Assembly (NCBI RefSeq): GCF_016734905.1
Contig: NZ_JAERPO010000001.1
Span: forward strand, 930,001 to 994,000
DNA: 64,000 nucleotides
Direction: 5' to 3'
Source: Sphingopyxis jiangsuensis
GTDB taxonomy: Bacteria; Pseudomonadota; Alphaproteobacteria; Sphingomonadales; Sphingomonadaceae
Numbering within the stretch: the stretch's first letter is position 1; every line of letters starts with the position of its first letter. The notes under the pieces are model-generated. The model ran no database searches and was not told the origin of the DNA. It saw nothing but the letters and a program-made list of their open reading frames with translations. Position numbers and translations under genes: made by a program. Below, one piece after another: positions 1-9,613 of this stretch.

Positions 1-134
1 CGCGCTTCTTCGCGCTCGTCCCACGCGGTGACGCCCGCGCCGCTCGCGATCAGCGCTTCGACGGTCGCGAGACCCGAGCGCGCCAGTCCCAACACCGCAA
101 AGCGGTGACCGGCAAAGGCCCGCGAGGTGATCAC
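1..134 (-). CDS. murD: MurD, UDP-MurNAc-L-Ala:D-Glu ligase (N-terminal part only)
   Basis: Only the first ~44 codons lie in the window; the rest continues past position 1. The translation starts [21 protein letters not shown], a Rossmann-type nucleotide-binding start typical of MurD, which adds D-glutamate to UDP-MurNAc-L-Ala in the cytoplasm. The GTG start at 134-132 overlaps the mraY stop by four bases (GTGA), so the two are translationally coupled. Position directly after mraY is the usual dcw order. Identity is inferred from this short N-terminus plus synteny. Confidence 0.85.
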   Translation of the reverse strand, partial: MITSRAFAGHRFAVLGLARSGLATVEALIASGAGVTAWDEREEA

Positions 135-1201
135 CGCAGTTTCAAGGTCGCAAGCCCTGCCAGCGCGAGGACGATCGAGACGATCCAGAAACGGATGACG
201 ACCGTCGACTCGGGCCAGCCGAGCTGCTCGAAATGATGGTGGATGGGGGCCATGCGGAACACCCGCTTGCCCGTCCTTTTGTACCAGAAGACCTGGATGA
301 TGACCGACAGCGCCTCGACGACGAACAATCCGCCAACGAGAACCAGCACCAGTTCGTGTTGCGCGGTTACCGCCATTGTCGCCAGCGCGCCGCCGAGCGC
401 GAGGCTGCCGGTGTCGCCCATGAACACCGCCGCGGGCGGCGCGTTGAACCATAGAAAGGCCAGACATGCCCCGATGATCGCCGCCGCGAATATGGCAAGC
501 TCGCCCGCGCCCGGGACATGCGGGATGCCAAGGTAGCCCGCGAATTTCACATTGCCCGACAGATAGACGATGACGAGGAAGGTCAGCGCCGCGATCATGA
601 CGGGGAAGGTCGCGAGTCCGTCGAGCCCGTCGGTCAGGTTCACCGCATTGCCGAAACCGACAATGAGCACCATCGCAAAGACATAATAGAGCGGCCCCAG
701 CGGGATCACGACATCGTTGAAAAACGGCAGATAAAGATCGGTCCCTGTGCGCGATACGATCAGCAGCACAGCGATTCCGGCGATAACAAATTCGACCAGC
801 AAGCGCACCCGCCCCGGAATCCCGCGATGGCTCGCCTTGGTGACCTTGTCGAGATCGTCGAGGAAGCCGACGACCGCGAACCCCGCGGTCACGAACAGAC
901 ACGCCCAGACGAAGCGGTTGGACAGGTCCATCCACAGCAGTGCCGACACGATCAGCGACACCAGGATCATCAGCCCGCCCATCGTGGGCGTACCTTTTTT
1001 CGACAAATGGCTCTGCGGCCCGTCGTCGCGGATCGGCTGTCCCTTGCCCTGCCGCGCGCGCAGCATCAGGATGAAGCGCGGACCGATCCACAGCCCGAGG
1101 ATCAGCGCGGTCGCCACGGCGGCGCCCGAGCGAAAACTCAGATAGCGGATGAGATTGAGCGCCCCCGGAAAGCCAAGCCATTCCGCCAGCCAATAAAGCA
1201 T
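131..1201 (-). CDS. mraY: MraY, phospho-MurNAc-pentapeptide transferase
   Basis: Polytopic inner-membrane enzyme of 356 residues that transfers phospho-MurNAc-pentapeptide from UDP to undecaprenyl phosphate, making lipid I. Visible family signatures are the KKGTPTMGG loop, the DDxDK-type loop ([10 protein letters not shown]), [13 protein letters not shown], and the HHHFE motif near the C-terminus ([12 protein letters not shown]). The reading frame can be opened one codon earlier at a TTG, but the ATG at 1201 gives a TGATG overlap with the murF stop and the normal MLYWLAEW start, so I chose it. It is part of the minus-strand dcw operon between murF and murD. Confidence 0.97.
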   Translation of the reverse strand: MLYWLAEWLGFPGALNLIRYLSFRSGAAVATALILGLWIGPRFILMLRARQGKGQPIRDDGPQSHLSKKGTPTMGGLMILVSLIVSALLWMDLSNRFVWACLFVTAGFAVVGFLDDLDKVTKASHRGIPGRVRLLVEFVIAGIAVLLIVSRTGTDLYLPFFNDVVIPLGPLYYVFAMVLIVGFGNAVNLTDGLDGLATFPVMIAALTFLVIVYLSGNVKFAGYLGIPHVPGAGELAIFAAAIIGACLAFLWFNAPPAAVFMGDTGSLALGGALATMAVTAQHELVLVLVGGLFVVEALSVIIQVFWYKRTGKRVFRMAPIHHHFEQLGWPESTVVIRFWIVSIVLALAGLATLKLR

Positions 1202-2577
1202 CAAATATCCCCGTCCGTCAGCGCTGCCACGACATGCGACAGTCCGACGCTGTTCGATCCCTTGACCAGCACGGCGTCGCCGGGCCTGATCAGGTCGCCA
1301 AGCCGCGCGACCGCGTCCTGGTGCGCGGCCACATGCGCGAAATCCATCTGCCCCTCAAGCGCTTTGGCGAGCGGCGCCATTTCCGGCCCGACAAGCAGGG
1401 CGAACTGCACTCCCGCAGCGACGAGCGGAGCGGCGAGCGCCGCATGATAGGCGTCGCTCCCCTCACCCAGCTCGCGCATCGCGCCGAGAATCGCGACGCG
1501 GCGCTCGGCAGATTCGTTTGCAAGCCCGCCGATGGTCGCAGCCATCGACGCGGGGTTGGCGTTATAGCTTTCGTCGATGACGAGGATATGCCCGCCCGGC
1601 ACCGCGACCCGATGGCGCGCGCCGCGTCCGGCGAGTCCGGCCATTTCGGCGAAAGCCAGCCCCGCGGCGGGCAGGTCGCCGCCCACGGCCTTGACCGCGG
1701 CGAGCACCGCCAGCGCGTTCGATACCCAATGCTCGCCCGCCTGCGCGATGGTGAAGCAGAGTAGCGCGTCCTGCACCTGTGCCGTGACGAGCGACCCGCC
1801 GTTACCGTCGGGCAGCCAGTCGACCGCGCGCACATCGGCCTCCTTGCCAAGGCCAAAGCTCACGACATGCGCGGCGTGACGCTCGGCCTTCGCACGCAGC
1901 CGCGCGTAATGCGGGCTGTCAAAGGGGATGATGGCGGTGCCGCCGGGTTCGAGCCCCTCGAAAATCTCGCTCTTCGCGTCGGCGATGGCTTCTTCGCTGC
2001 CGAAAAACTCCATGTGCGCGGGGGCAATCGTCGTGACGATGGCGACGTGCGGACGGACGAGCCGCGTCAGCGCGGCAAGCTCGCCCGCGTGATTCATCCC
2101 CATTTCGAACACGCCATAATCGGAAGACGCAGGCATGCGCGCGAGGCTGAGCGGAACGCCGACATGGTTGTTATAGCTTTTGACCGAACGATGCGCCTTG
2201 CCGGGACGGAAGCGGTCGAGCGCAGCGAACAATGCCTCCTTCGTCCCCGTCTTGCCCGCCGATCCCGTCACGCCGATAATCCGCGCACGACTGCGCGACC
2301 GCGACGCGGCACCGAGCGCATCCAGCGCAGCAGCACTGTCCGCTACGCGGACGTGCGGGTGGTCGATCGCGGTTTCGCAGATCACGCCCGCCGCGCCCGC
2401 CTCGATCGCCTTGCCGATGAATTTATGCCCGTCGGTTTCCTCGCCCTTCATCGCGATGAAAAGATCGCCTTTGGTCACCTCGCGCGAGTCGAAGGCGACG
2501 CCGCCCACGGTGAAGTCGGCGCTGGCGGTTCCGCCAGTCGCATCGGCAATCGCGCGCGAAGTCCAGAGCGACGTCAT
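1201..2577 (-). CDS. murF: MurF, UDP-MurNAc-tripeptide:D-Ala-D-Ala ligase
   Basis: Mur ligase of 458 residues adding D-Ala-D-Ala to UDP-MurNAc-tripeptide. The ATP-binding P-loop [13 protein letters not shown] lies at about residues 102-114, preceded by a MurF-type N-terminal substrate domain ([19 protein letters not shown]) and followed by the central and C-terminal ligase domains ([21 protein letters not shown]). The start ATG at 2577 overlaps the murE stop in ATGA, and the stop abuts the mraY ATG. The gene is cytoplasmic and essential in most bacteria. Confidence 0.97.
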   Translation of the reverse strand: MTSLWTSRAIADATGGTASADFTVGGVAFDSREVTKGDLFIAMKGEETDGHKFIGKAIEAGAAGVICETAIDHPHVRVADSAAALDALGAASRSRSRARIIGVTGSAGKTGTKEALFAALDRFRPGKAHRSVKSYNNHVGVPLSLARMPASSDYGVFEMGMNHAGELAALTRLVRPHVAIVTTIAPAHMEFFGSEEAIADAKSEIFEGLEPGGTAIIPFDSPHYARLRAKAERHAAHVVSFGLGKEADVRAVDWLPDGNGGSLVTAQVQDALLCFTIAQAGEHWVSNALAVLAAVKAVGGDLPAAGLAFAEMAGLAGRGARHRVAVPGGHILVIDESYNANPASMAATIGGLANESAERRVAILGAMRELGEGSDAYHAALAAPLVAAGVQFALLVGPEMAPLAKALEGQMDFAHVAAHQDAVARLGDLIRPGDAVLVKGSNSVGLSHVVAALTDGDI

Positions 2578-4013
2578 GCCGCCTCCTCGCGCGCCACGCT
2601 GACATCGTCAAAGGGAATGACGCGCATTTCGTCGCCGCGCCCGACGATCTGGCCCTGTTCGTGGCCCTTGCCGGCGACGCACACAATGTCGTCGGTCCCT
2701 GCGGCCGCGATGGCAGCGGCAATCGCGGTACGCCGGTCGCCGATCACTTCGGCGCCGGGCGCCCCCTCGGCGATGGCGGCGCGGATCAGCGCCGGGTCCT
2801 CGCCGCGCGGATTGTCGTCGGTGATGAAGAGGAGGTCGGCCTTCGCCGCTGCGACCTTGCCCATTTCGGGGCGCTTTGCCTGGTCGCGGTCGCCGCCCGC
2901 CCCGAACACGAGGATCAGTCGGCCCGACGCATGCGGACGCAGCGCGTCGAGCGCCGCGGCGATGGCATCGGGCGTATGGGCATAGTCGACATAGACCGGA
3001 GCGCCCGAGCGCGTGATCGCGGCACGCTCGAGCCGACCGCGAACCGGCTGGAGCCGTGCGAGGTCGGCAAGCGTCTGTCCGGTCCGTCCGCCTGTCGCGA
3101 TGACGAGGCCCGCCGCGACCAGAGCATTGGCGGCCTGGTATGCGCCGATCAGCGGCAGGTCGATGCGATGTTCCTGCCCCTCGGCGGCGATCACAAGCGA
3201 CTGGCCGAGTTGGGTGGGCGCCCGCGCGACGAGGCGCAGCGTCTCGCCCGCCGCTCCGACCGTCAACAGGCGCAGGCCGCGCGCCTCCGCCGCCTCGATC
3301 ACCGCGCGCGACGCACCGTCGTCGCTCCACACGACCGCCGTGCCGTTGTCGGCGACGACCTCCGAGAACAGGCGCAGCTTGGCGGCGAGATAGGCCTCCA
3401 TCGTCCCATGATAATCGAGATGATCGTGGCTGAGATTGGTGAAGGCGGCGGCCTTTACCGGCAGCCCTTCGGTGCGATGCTGGTCGAGACCGTGGCTCGA
3501 CGCCTCGAACGCCGCGTGCGTCACGCCCTCGGCGGCGAGGCCCGACATATTGCTGAGGAAGGTCACGATGTCGGGCGTCGTCAGCCCGGTCGTCGCGCGA
3601 TCGGTCGATGTGGTTATGCCGAGCGTGCCAATCGACGCCGCATGAAATCCCGCCATTCGCCACAGCTGGCGCGTCATTTCGACGGTCGACGTTTTGCCGT
3701 TCGTGCCCGTCACTGCGACGCTGGTCGCCGGAAAACGGTGAAAGAAGCGCGCGGAGGCAATCGCGAAGGCGCGGCGCGGATTGGCGTCGGCGATATGCGC
3801 GGCGCCCTCGACGCGCGCTTCGGGCCGCGCGACCACCCCGACGGCGCCCGCAGCAACGGCCGCCGGAATAAAGTCCTCGCCGTTGAATTTCTCGCCGACG
3901 AAAGCGCCGAACAGCGTGCCCGGCGCAACCTTGCGGTGATCGATGGCCAGCCCCGTCACCACCGGGTTTGCACCCTCCAAATCGACTTCAGGAAATAGCG
4001 TCGCCAGACGCAT
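2574..4013 (-). CDS. murE: MurE, UDP-MurNAc-dipeptide:meso-diaminopimelate ligase
   Basis: Mur ligase of 479 residues. P-loop TGTNGKTST is at residues 102-110. The DNPR motif (ITDDNPRGED) marks meso-diaminopimelate rather than lysine specificity, as expected for a Gram-negative. The frame is open about 45 codons upstream into ftsI, but that extension is basic junk; the ATG at 4013 gives a TAATG overlap with the ftsI stop and a normal MurE N-terminus (MRLATLFPEVDL), so it is taken as the start. It is coupled on both sides within the dcw operon. Confidence 0.97.
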   Translation of the reverse strand: MRLATLFPEVDLEGANPVVTGLAIDHRKVAPGTLFGAFVGEKFNGEDFIPAAVAAGAVGVVARPEARVEGAAHIADANPRRAFAIASARFFHRFPATSVAVTGTNGKTSTVEMTRQLWRMAGFHAASIGTLGITTSTDRATTGLTTPDIVTFLSNMSGLAAEGVTHAAFEASSHGLDQHRTEGLPVKAAAFTNLSHDHLDYHGTMEAYLAAKLRLFSEVVADNGTAVVWSDDGASRAVIEAAEARGLRLLTVGAAGETLRLVARAPTQLGQSLVIAAEGQEHRIDLPLIGAYQAANALVAAGLVIATGGRTGQTLADLARLQPVRGRLERAAITRSGAPVYVDYAHTPDAIAAALDALRPHASGRLILVFGAGGDRDQAKRPEMGKVAAAKADLLFITDDNPRGEDPALIRAAIAEGAPGAEVIGDRRTAIAAAIAAAGTDDIVCVAGKGHEQGQIVGRGDEMRVIPFDDVSVAREEAA

Positions 4014-5707
4014 TATTGATCTTCCCCGTTTCTCCACAGCAGGGGTGTCAGCTCGGACACGTCGACGTCGCGGCTTTCGTCGGGATATACGCCGAGCATC
4101 GGTCCCGCGCGTGTGACGACCTTGCGCACGACCGGCGCCGCGGTCCACCCGGCGGTGCGCTGCCCCGAACTATAGGCGTTCCCCTTTGGCTCGTCGATCA
4201 TCGCGACGACGACATAGCGCGGATTGTCCATCGGAAAGGCGGCAGCAAAGGTCGCGACGACCGAGCTGCGGCGATAACCGCCAACGCCCGGCTTTTCGGC
4301 GCTGCCCGTCTTGCCGCCGACGCGGAAGCCGGGCGCCTCGGCCTGCTTTCCGGTGCCGTCGGAGACGATGAGGCGGAGAAGTTGGCGCATCCGCGCGCTC
4401 GTCGCCGCCTTGAACACGCGGCGTCCTTTGGGCGGCGCCTTGTCGCCTAGCTTGGTCAGCGTCGCGGGACGATAGATGCCGCCGTTAACGAGCGTCGCAT
4501 AGGCGTTGGCGAGGTGCAGCGGCGTCACCGCAATGCCGTGGCCATAGCTGGTCGTCATCGTCGTCAGCCGGCCCCAATCCTTGGGCCAGAGCGGGAAGGC
4601 GCGTTCGCTGATGTTGATTTCGGGCCGACCATCGAACGCGAGGTCGCGGAACAGCTTTTCCATATTTTCGCGCCCAAGCTCGTCGGCGATGCGCGCGGTG
4701 GTGATGTTCGAGCTGTGGATCAGCGTTTCGGGAACGTTGAGCCAGCGACGCGACGGGTGGCTGTCGCGGATGCGGAAGCCGGCAATCGCCAGCGGCTCGG
4801 TCGCGTCGTAGCGGCGCGCCATGCTCGTCACCGTGCCCGCGTCGATCGCCGCTGCAACCGTCAGCGGTTTGAAGGTCGAACCGAGTTCGTAAAGATTGTA
4901 CGTCACCGCGTTGCGGCGGGTCGCGGGGTCGCTGCCCAGCAGCTTGTTCGGATTATAGGTCGGGAGCGACGTCATCGCGAGGACTTCGCCGGTATGGACG
5001 TCGAGGATGATTCCCGCGCCGCCCAAGGCTTCCAGGTTGGTCACAGCGTTGCCGAGCTCGCTTTCGAGCACGCCCTGCACACGCGCGTCGATCGACAGCG
5101 CGAGCGGATCGGCGCGCGTCGCATCGTCGATCAGGCGCTTGTCGAAAGCGCCCTCGACGCCGGTGATGCCATGCCCTTCGGCATTGGTAAAGCCAAGCAC
5201 ATGCGCCGCGAGGCTCAGCTGCGGATAGAGGCGTTCCTTTTCGCGCGGGAAATCGAAGCCGACATCGCCGATCGCATTCACCGCCGCAACCTGGTCGGGG
5301 AGCGCGCGGCGGCGGATATAGGTCGGGCGCGGCCCATTGAGTTTGGCGAGAAACTCGGTACGCGAGGTGTCAGGGAAAATCTTGACCAGCTCGTCCGCCA
5401 GATAATTGCGGTCGTTGAGCAGCTTTTCGGGCACGACGCGGATCGAATAGCCGTCGATCGTGCGCGCGAGCGGGACACCGTTGCGATCGACGATGTCGGC
5501 GCGCGCCGGCACGAAGGTCGACGCCCCCTGCCCGCGCCCCGACCCGGTATCGAACAGCGCGAAATAGACAAGGCGCACCGACACGAGGAAAAAGGCCGCC
5601 ATGAACAGCAGCATCAGGATCATCAGCCGCTGCTGCGCGGTCAGCAATATCTGCTGCCGCACTCCTGCGGTACGAACTCGGGCCGGACGGACGACCAGCG
5701 TGTTCAT
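4013..5707 (-). CDS. ftsI: FtsI/PBP3, division-specific peptidoglycan transpeptidase
   Basis: Class B penicillin-binding protein of 564 residues with one N-terminal membrane segment (about residues 25-50), a dimerisation domain, and a transpeptidase domain. Penicillin-binding motifs are present: SxxK as GSTFKP, SxN as HSSNITT, and KTG as GGKTGSAEK. It cross-links septal peptidoglycan in the divisome. The ATG at 5707 forms an ATGA overlap with ftsL, and its frame extends much farther upstream without a start that fits the family. The basic N-terminal tail before the membrane segment (VVRPARVRTAGVRQ) is normal for FtsI. Confidence 0.96.
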   Translation of the reverse strand: MNTLVVRPARVRTAGVRQQILLTAQQRLMILMLLFMAAFFLVSVRLVYFALFDTGSGRGQGASTFVPARADIVDRNGVPLARTIDGYSIRVVPEKLLNDRNYLADELVKIFPDTSRTEFLAKLNGPRPTYIRRRALPDQVAAVNAIGDVGFDFPREKERLYPQLSLAAHVLGFTNAEGHGITGVEGAFDKRLIDDATRADPLALSIDARVQGVLESELGNAVTNLEALGGAGIILDVHTGEVLAMTSLPTYNPNKLLGSDPATRRNAVTYNLYELGSTFKPLTVAAAIDAGTVTSMARRYDATEPLAIAGFRIRDSHPSRRWLNVPETLIHSSNITTARIADELGRENMEKLFRDLAFDGRPEINISERAFPLWPKDWGRLTTMTTSYGHGIAVTPLHLANAYATLVNGGIYRPATLTKLGDKAPPKGRRVFKAATSARMRQLLRLIVSDGTGKQAEAPGFRVGGKTGSAEKPGVGGYRRSSVVATFAAAFPMDNPRYVVVAMIDEPKGNAYSSGQRTAGWTAAPVVRKVVTRAGPMLGVYPDESRDVDVSELTPLLWRNGEDQ

Positions 5708-6300
5708 TGCGCGGTCTTGCCCTCCGCAGCTTCGCGCGCGGCGGCGCGCTTGAGTTCGGCGAGCGTCGAGTCGGCAAGCAGCTGATCCTCGATCATCTTG
5801 AGCTGCTCGCGTCGCCGCGTCGGCGTCATCCTCGGCGTGACGTCGCTGCGCACGTCGCTGGCAACCGGGGCGGCCTGCGCGAGCACGATGGGTTTGTCGG
5901 CGGGCTTGGCGACGGGACTCGTCTTCGGCGCCTCGGCCACCGCAACAGGCGACACCATCGCCATCAGCACCGGCGCGACCTCGTTGGCGCCGCGGGCGCG
6001 CGGCAGCCCGTCGAGCGACGCGAGCTGGCGCTCGTTTTCCAGATATTGCGATGCCGACGGGGCTGAATAGCCGAAGGATTCGGCGTTCCACTGTTCGAGC
6101 TGGCGCATCGAGGCGCGCACCGCGAGCTCGGATTCGAGGTAGCGGATATTGCCGCGCGTCCGTTCGATATCCTTTTCGATCTGCGACAGCTCGCTGCGCG
6201 TCGCCGCAACCTTGAGCGACACGGGATAGAGCATCATCGCGAATATGAGCACGAGAAGCACCAGGCCGATTCCCTGGAGCTTGCGAGCAGCCATCAACAT
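5704..6300 (-). CDS. ftsL: FtsL-like division protein
   Basis: Small bitopic protein of up to 198 residues: a membrane segment at about 10-28 ([20 protein letters not shown]), then a short coiled-coil stretch rich in E/R ([16 protein letters not shown]). A proline/alanine-rich periplasmic tail follows that is long for FtsL. Assignment rests mainly on position between rsmH and ftsI plus the FtsL-like topology; sequence conservation in this family is poor. Two ATGs compete: 6300, or 6294, which makes a TGATG overlap with the rsmH stop. The second gives a protein two residues shorter. Confidence 0.8.
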   Translation of the reverse strand: MLMAARKLQGIGLVLLVLIFAMMLYPVSLKVAATRSELSQIEKDIERTRGNIRYLESELAVRASMRQLEQWNAESFGYSAPSASQYLENERQLASLDGLPRARGANEVAPVLMAMVSPVAVAEAPKTSPVAKPADKPIVLAQAAPVASDVRSDVTPRMTPTRRREQLKMIEDQLLADSTLAELKRAAAREAAEGKTAQ

Positions 6301-7286
6301 GACATCGCCTCCTTGCCTGTCTTTCCTTGGGTCGAATTGCCGGGCCAGGCGGGAGCCGCGGTCCGGACTGCGCTACGCAATGTTGCCGAGCGGGCACGCG
6401 GGTTGCGTGCCTCTTCGGCCTTGCCCGGCCGCACCTTGCGCGCCGGGGGTTCGAAAGTGGCGGCCCGCGCCAGAGGGAGCGGCGCGGGCCGGTGGCGCGA
6501 ACCGGCGGCGTCGCCGCCGCTGCGTTCGCGCAGGAAGTTCTTCACGATGCGATCCTCGGTGCTGTGAAAGCTGACCACCGCGAGGCGGCCGCCGGGGCGC
6601 AACAGGCGCTCGGCGGCACTCAGCCCCGCGACCAGCTCGTCGAGTTCGGCATTGATGTGGATACGGATCGCCTGAAAGCTTTTGGTTGCGGGATCCTTGG
6701 GCGCGCCCGGCGGGTGGCGGAGCGCCTTGCGGATTACCGCGGCGAGTTCGCCGGTGCGCGACAGCGGGCGCGCCGCAACGATGGCACGCGCAACGCGGCG
6801 CGACTGGCGTTCGTCGCCATAATGATAGAGCACATCCGCGATTTCCGCTTCGTCGGCGCGGTTCAGCCAGTCGGCAGCACTTTCGCCCTCCTGCGCCATA
6901 CGCATGTCGAGCGGCCCGTCCTTCTGGAACGAAAACCCGCGCTCGCCCTGATCGAGCTGCATCGACGACACGCCGATATCGAAGGTGATGCCGTCGACCG
7001 CGTCGATGCCGCGCTCGGCGAGCAGCCGGTCGATTTCGCCGAAACGACCGTGGATCAGCGTCAGCCGACCTTCCGCCTCTTCGACGAGCGCCTGCCCTTC
7101 GGCAATCGCATCGGGGTCGCGGTCGCACGCAACCACCTCGGCGCCCGCGGCGAGCATCGCGCGCGTATAGCCGCCCGCGCCGAAGGTCGCATCGACGTGA
7201 CGCTCGCCGGGGGCGATGGCGAGAGCAGCGATGACTTCTTCGCGAAGGACCGGATCGTGACGGGGATCTCGAGCGAGGTCGGTCAC
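6294..7286 (-). CDS. rsmH: RsmH, 16S rRNA m4C1402 methyltransferase
   Basis: SAM-dependent methyltransferase of about 330 residues that N4-methylates C1402 of 16S rRNA. Signatures are [10 protein letters not shown] at the N-terminus, the SAM-binding [15 protein letters not shown], the [22 protein letters not shown] block and the [13 protein letters not shown] block. The frame is open further upstream, but the GTG at 7286 gives a GTGA overlap with mraZ and begins just before the conserved region, so I prefer it. It is the second gene of the dcw operon. Confidence 0.95.
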   Translation of the reverse strand: MTDLARDPRHDPVLREEVIAALAIAPGERHVDATFGAGGYTRAMLAAGAEVVACDRDPDAIAEGQALVEEAEGRLTLIHGRFGEIDRLLAERGIDAVDGITFDIGVSSMQLDQGERGFSFQKDGPLDMRMAQEGESAADWLNRADEAEIADVLYHYGDERQSRRVARAIVAARPLSRTGELAAVIRKALRHPPGAPKDPATKSFQAIRIHINAELDELVAGLSAAERLLRPGGRLAVVSFHSTEDRIVKNFLRERSGGDAAGSRHRPAPLPLARAATFEPPARKVRPGKAEEARNPRARSATLRSAVRTAAPAWPGNSTQGKTGKEAMSC

Positions 7287-7783
7287 TTGCGCCCCTTCCC
7301 CTTCGTTTCTTCCCACGCCTTGGCGAGCCGCTGGAGCACCGGGTCGGCCTCCACGCATTCGGCGAGCGTCGGCAGCCACCAGATTTCGAAGCGGCGACCC
7401 GACCCGACAAAGGCGGTCGCGCCGCCGTCGCCGACGCGGTCCCGCGCGGTGAAATTGGGAAGGAAGCGCCCGCTGTCGTCGAGCGCATAGGGCTCGGTAT
7501 AGCTGAACCGCTTTTTCGACGCCTCATCCTCGTCAAAGTCGAGATTGCGCGCGAGCGCCGTTTCGCGGTCGCGTTCGATTTCGTCGATCAGCCGGTCATA
7601 CTGGTCCTGGCCATAGGCAACGAGGCACGGCAGCTTTTCGTGGAAACCAACCCAGAGCACGCGCTGGCCGTCCGCATTGAGGGGCACATTGTTGCGGAAC
7701 TGCGAAGGAACGGCGATGCGCCCCTTGCCATCGATTGCGGCGAAGTTGGTGCCCGAATAACGGCCGGGCGTCACAATCGCCAT
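7283..7783 (-). CDS. mraZ: MraZ, dcw operon transcriptional regulator
   Basis: Protein of 166 residues with the double-SpoVT/AbrB fold typical of MraZ, judged from [22 protein letters not shown] near the N-terminus and [13 protein letters not shown] in the second half. In other bacteria MraZ is a DNA-binding regulator of its own operon. The ATG at 7783 ([11 protein letters not shown]) is chosen over an in-frame upstream start because family members begin just before this point. It is the first gene of the dcw operon. Four 10-bp-spaced G-rich repeats that could be its operator lie about 125-160 bases upstream. Confidence 0.93.
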   Translation of the reverse strand: MAIVTPGRYSGTNFAAIDGKGRIAVPSQFRNNVPLNADGQRVLWVGFHEKLPCLVAYGQDQYDRLIDEIERDRETALARNLDFDEDEASKKRFSYTEPYALDDSGRFLPNFTARDRVGDGGATAFVGSGRRFEIWWLPTLAECVEADPVLQRLAKAWEETKGKGRK

Positions 7784-7856
7784 CGCTTTAGCCCCCCGTC
7801 TCGCGCCTCCGGGCAATATTTTCCTGATCGCGGAATCACCGATTTCGCGCCGAAAG

Positions 7857-7892
7857 ACTCAGGTGGAGATTGCCCCTCTCCGCCACCTGAGT
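7857..7892. repeat. Inverted repeat in the mraZ leader
   Basis: Perfect 10-bp arms ACTCAGGTGG (7857-7866) and CCACCTGAGT (7883-7892) enclose 16 bases. The element lies between the G-rich MraZ-type repeats and the mraZ start, so it would be in the 5' untranslated region or overlap the promoter. There is no U-run, so it is not a standard terminator; a regulator-binding site or mRNA structure is possible. Confidence 0.6.
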
Positions 7893-7905
7893 ATCAACTA
7901 TCGAT

Positions 7906-7945
7906 TGGGGTGAAAAGGGGAAATTTAGGGTGGAATAGGGAAATC
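7906..7945. promoter_or_regulatory. Candidate MraZ operator (four 10-bp-period G boxes)
   Basis: On the plus strand, GGGG at 7907-7910 and 7917-7920, then AGGG at 7927-7930 and 7937-7940, recur exactly every 10 bases, each followed by an A/T/G-rich spacer. MraZ of other bacteria is known to bind TGGG-type direct repeats with about this spacing upstream of mraZ. The location 120-160 bases upstream of mraZ fits. These boxes read on the strand opposite to mraZ; I have not verified whether that matches characterised sites. The stretch 7951-8054 next to it shows nothing further. Confidence 0.55.
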
Positions 7946-8054
7946 ATGCCCATTTGGCGGTAAAATCGGGGCGAATGGTCGACAGGTCGGGGACGCAGAC
8001 GAACGAAGGCCCGCTCCCAAACGCCAAAATGTCAGAAATTAGAGGGGGATGGCG

Positions 8055-9230
8055 TCAGTCGCCGCGCGGACGAATCCACAGCGGCGCGATCCGGCTATCC
8101 CAGGCATCACCGCGCAACCGGGCCGGAAGCCACGCCATCGTGTCGGCGCGCCGCAACCAGGGCGCCCACGCCAGCGGCGACCGCCACTGACTTTCGTGCA
8201 GCAGGTCGGCATCGCCGACGATCAGGGCGCGCCCCGCGCCGATGCGGCATTCCGCCACTGCACCGCCGCCGAGGGCGCGGCAGGTCGACGGGAGGCGAAC
8301 AAAGCGGCCCGCAGAATGGAGGCGCAGCAATGGCCCCTCGCGGGAAAGCTGGATCGGCACATCGACCTGATCGGCCGGCGCGGGCGCGGCAAGCTCGACA
8401 CCCCAATGGTCGAGCAGCGGGGTCAGCAGGCTGGTAATCGGCGGGTTGCGCGGATCGCCCAGCGGATACGGCGGCGGCCAGCTCGACAATGCGTCGGCAA
8501 AGAGGATCGCTTCCCCGCCCTTGCGGACATGGTCATCGATGCGAACCAGATCGGCAGGCGCCAGCGCGCGTGGATGCGCCAGAAGCAATCGCGCGTCGGG
8601 CGGCAGCGCCTCAAGGCTATCGACGAGGCGCAGGTCGACCGCGCGGTCGAGTTGGACGAGAACGGGATGATCGGCAGGCCCGCGGTCGAGCATCGACGCG
8701 AGATCCGCAGCGCCGCCCCAGCGCAGCGGCAATCCGGAAAGCATGACCGCGACCGGCCGCACGGCCGGCTCGCCGCCGCCGCGGTGCAGCAACGCGATCG
8801 TGCCGTGCGACCCGGCGAACCACAAGAGCACGGCGAGCAGCGAAGCCGGCCAGCGTACCGCCCGCGGCCAGCGCACGGCGACCTTATCGAGTGCCTGCGC
8901 CGCCGTCAGGCAAACTGCGCCGGCAAGGGCCGTGACCAGCAAGGCCGGAACACCTGGCCGCGCTGCCAAAATGAGGTGCAGCGCGCCCTGCAACGCAATC
9001 AGCAATGCCAGCGCGGCAACGGCTGCCCACGCGCGGCCTGCCCGATCGGTGTCACGCATCAGCCGCGCATGGAGGAGCGCACCCGGCATCAACAGGGGAA
9101 CGGCCAGCCATGCATCGACCCGGCCGGTCAGCGCCTGGCCGCCAAGATACCAGCCGAGCAGCAACGCGGGAGCGGCATAGGCCACGCCAGCCGATAAAAT
9201 GCGCGCCCCGGCCACGCGCGCGGCGCTCAC
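8055..9230 (-). CDS. Membrane protein with GldG/ABC-auxiliary-like domain
   Basis: Protein of 391 residues with several hydrophobic segments in the first ~150 residues (for example ILSAGVAYAAPALLLGWYL and WPASLLAVLLWFAGS). A soluble C-terminal half includes DDHVRKGGEAILFAD and GRALIVGDADLLHES, resembling the amidotransferase-like fold of GldG/ABC auxiliary proteins. Its role is not known. The GTG start at 9230 overlaps the stop of the small gene upstream (GTGA), and that gene overlaps cysK, so the three form one operon. The family call is by pattern only. Confidence 0.6.
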   Translation of the reverse strand: MSAARVAGARILSAGVAYAAPALLLGWYLGGQALTGRVDAWLAVPLLMPGALLHARLMRDTDRAGRAWAAVAALALLIALQGALHLILAARPGVPALLVTALAGAVCLTAAQALDKVAVRWPRAVRWPASLLAVLLWFAGSHGTIALLHRGGGEPAVRPVAVMLSGLPLRWGGAADLASMLDRGPADHPVLVQLDRAVDLRLVDSLEALPPDARLLLAHPRALAPADLVRIDDHVRKGGEAILFADALSSWPPPYPLGDPRNPPITSLLTPLLDHWGVELAAPAPADQVDVPIQLSREGPLLRLHSAGRFVRLPSTCRALGGGAVAECRIGAGRALIVGDADLLHESQWRSPLAWAPWLRRADTMAWLPARLRGDAWDSRIAPLWIRPRGD

Positions 9231-9613
9231 TTGGCCGACTGGCGCGCGCGTTCGAGGGCGGGGTCGGGTTCGAGGTCGGGAACCGTTGCCGAAGACGCCG
9301 CCTGCGGCACCTTGGCCCCCGGTTGGGCGTTCACGTCCTTCGACTCCTTGGACACCGGCTGGACGCCCAACTCTTCGAGCGGCGCAGCGCCCGCCTTCTC
9401 GTCGCCCGGCATCTTGACTGTTTCGGTTGCGGCGGCGTCTTCTGCAACTTTCTCGCGGGCGCGGTCGCCGATCAATCCCGCCATACCGACGAGCAGCAGC
9501 ACGGTCAGCACCCCGGCGACGCCGATCTGAAGCCGCCGCATCGAATCGTTCGTCGGCTCGGGCTGCGGCGGCGCGACCGCCGGAATCGGGGCTTCATATT
9601 GATTGCCGTTCAT
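9227..9613 (-). CDS. Small single-pass membrane protein, function unknown
   Basis: 128 residues. A proline-rich cytoplasmic N-terminus is followed by one strong membrane segment at about residues 30-48 (IGVAGVLTVLLLVGMAGLI), then an acidic, alanine-rich tail of about 80 residues. I do not recognise a family. The start ATG overlaps the cysK stop (ATGA), and its stop overlaps the next gene's GTG, so it is translationally coupled in the cysK operon. It is real by overlap logic and by composition unlike shadow frames. Confidence 0.7.
   Translation of the reverse strand: MNGNQYEAPIPAVAPPQPEPTNDSMRRLQIGVAGVLTVLLLVGMAGLIGDRAREKVAEDAAATETVKMPGDEKAGAAPLEELGVQPVSKESKDVNAQPGAKVPQAASSATVPDLEPDPALERARQSAK

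Noticed and set aside
7980..8000. GGGGACG-containing stretch as another att copy
   Set aside because: Only about 8 bases match the tRNA 3' end and there is no neighbouring 13-bp repeat.
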